From: Flavobacteriaceae bacterium
GTDB lineage: Bacteria; Bacteroidota; Bacteroidia; Flavobacteriales; Flavobacteriaceae
Assembly (NCBI GenBank): GCA_009926065.1
Contig: RFPP01000012.1
Coordinates: 1-54,318 of the forward strand
Direction: 5' to 3'
Length of the DNA: 54,318 nucleotides
This document shows, piece by piece, positions 54,252 through 54,318 of this stretch. The translations under genes were made by a program, and so were the position numbers. Each line of letters opens with the position of its first letter. Position 1 is the stretch's first letter. The notes below the pieces were generated by a model. The model was not told where the DNA came from, did not search any database, and saw only the letters and a list, made by a program, of their open reading frames with translations.

Positions 54252-54318
54252 ATGACATACGAAGGCGTTCTTAATAAAATGCAAACACAGTTTGAAACTC
54301 CAATTCAATATTTTTTGA
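54252..54318 (+). CDS. DUF2797-type protein, N-terminal fragment
   Basis: The first 22 codons of a gene cut off by the window end. The peptide starts MTYEGVLNKMQTQFETPIQY, which resembles the N-terminus of flavobacterial DUF2797 proteins (MxYEGVLxKMQTEFxxPIQY) from memory. Function unknown. It is divergent from the GH3 gene. With so little sequence the family call is provisional. Confidence 0.55.
   Translation, partial: MTYEGVLNKMQTQFETPIQYFL

Overview
This window looks like chromosomal core DNA from a Flavobacterium-like member of the Flavobacteriaceae (Bacteroidota). The DNA is very AT-rich and start codons lack Shine-Dalgarno sequences. Several upstream regions carry the Bacteroidota promoter form TTG-N(18-21)-TAnnTTTG. 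The primary sigma factor is the short Bacteroidota type, the type IX secretion/gliding genes gldKLMN are complete, and an exosortase XrtF gene sits beside its flavobacterial partner. No insertion sequence, prophage, CRISPR array or rRNA gene was seen. One tRNA, Arg(TCG), is present.

Layout. 1-14894 is the division and cell wall (dcw) cluster on the plus strand: rsmH (3' part), ftsL, ftsI, murE, mraY, murD, ftsW, murG, murC, ftsQ, ftsA, ftsZ, closed by a terminator. 15000-16650 holds a repeated intergenic element, yqeY, tRNA-Arg and a secreted TPR protein. 16680-21085 is on the minus strand: rpe, rpoD, pnp and rpsO, the last two in the classical rpsO-pnp order. 21114-23706 is a minus-strand group of a GH53 galactanase lipoprotein, galM and a GAF/fRMsr protein. 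Divergent from it, 23712-27684 holds xrtF with its partner, then a cysteine-rich three-gene module (HYC_CC_PP protein, TonB-dependent receptor, secreted HMA protein) that looks like heavy-metal, probably copper, handling. dedA follows. 28585-35332 is minus strand: groEL, groES, secG, a TPR-like protein, lptE, a sigma-54 activator and miaB. 35370-44293 is plus strand: a second copy of the repeated element, topA, an arginase-fold protein with degenerate metal ligands, and gldK-gldL-gldM-gldN. The last part holds an FAD oxidoreductase, a DUF983 protein, an ABC-F ATPase, a GNAT/FemAB-like protein, tig-clpP-clpX, a GH3-family protein and the first codons of a DUF2797-type gene.

How the genes work together. 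The first third builds peptidoglycan precursors from UDP-MurNAc to lipid II and assembles the Z ring. rpoD encodes the sigma factor expected to read the TAnnTTTG promoters annotated here. rpsO/pnp, miaB, groESL, tig and clpPX cover translation, RNA turnover and protein folding or quality control. secG, lptE and gldKLMN cover export across the inner membrane, LPS assembly and type IX secretion with gliding.

The observations most worth checking are the cysteine-rich receptor module, the arginase-fold pseudoenzyme next to gldK, and the two-copy structured intergenic element. Smaller ones are the hairpin at the start of the rpsO transcript, period-7 repeats in several spacers, and a 26-nt identical stretch inside the ABC-F gene.
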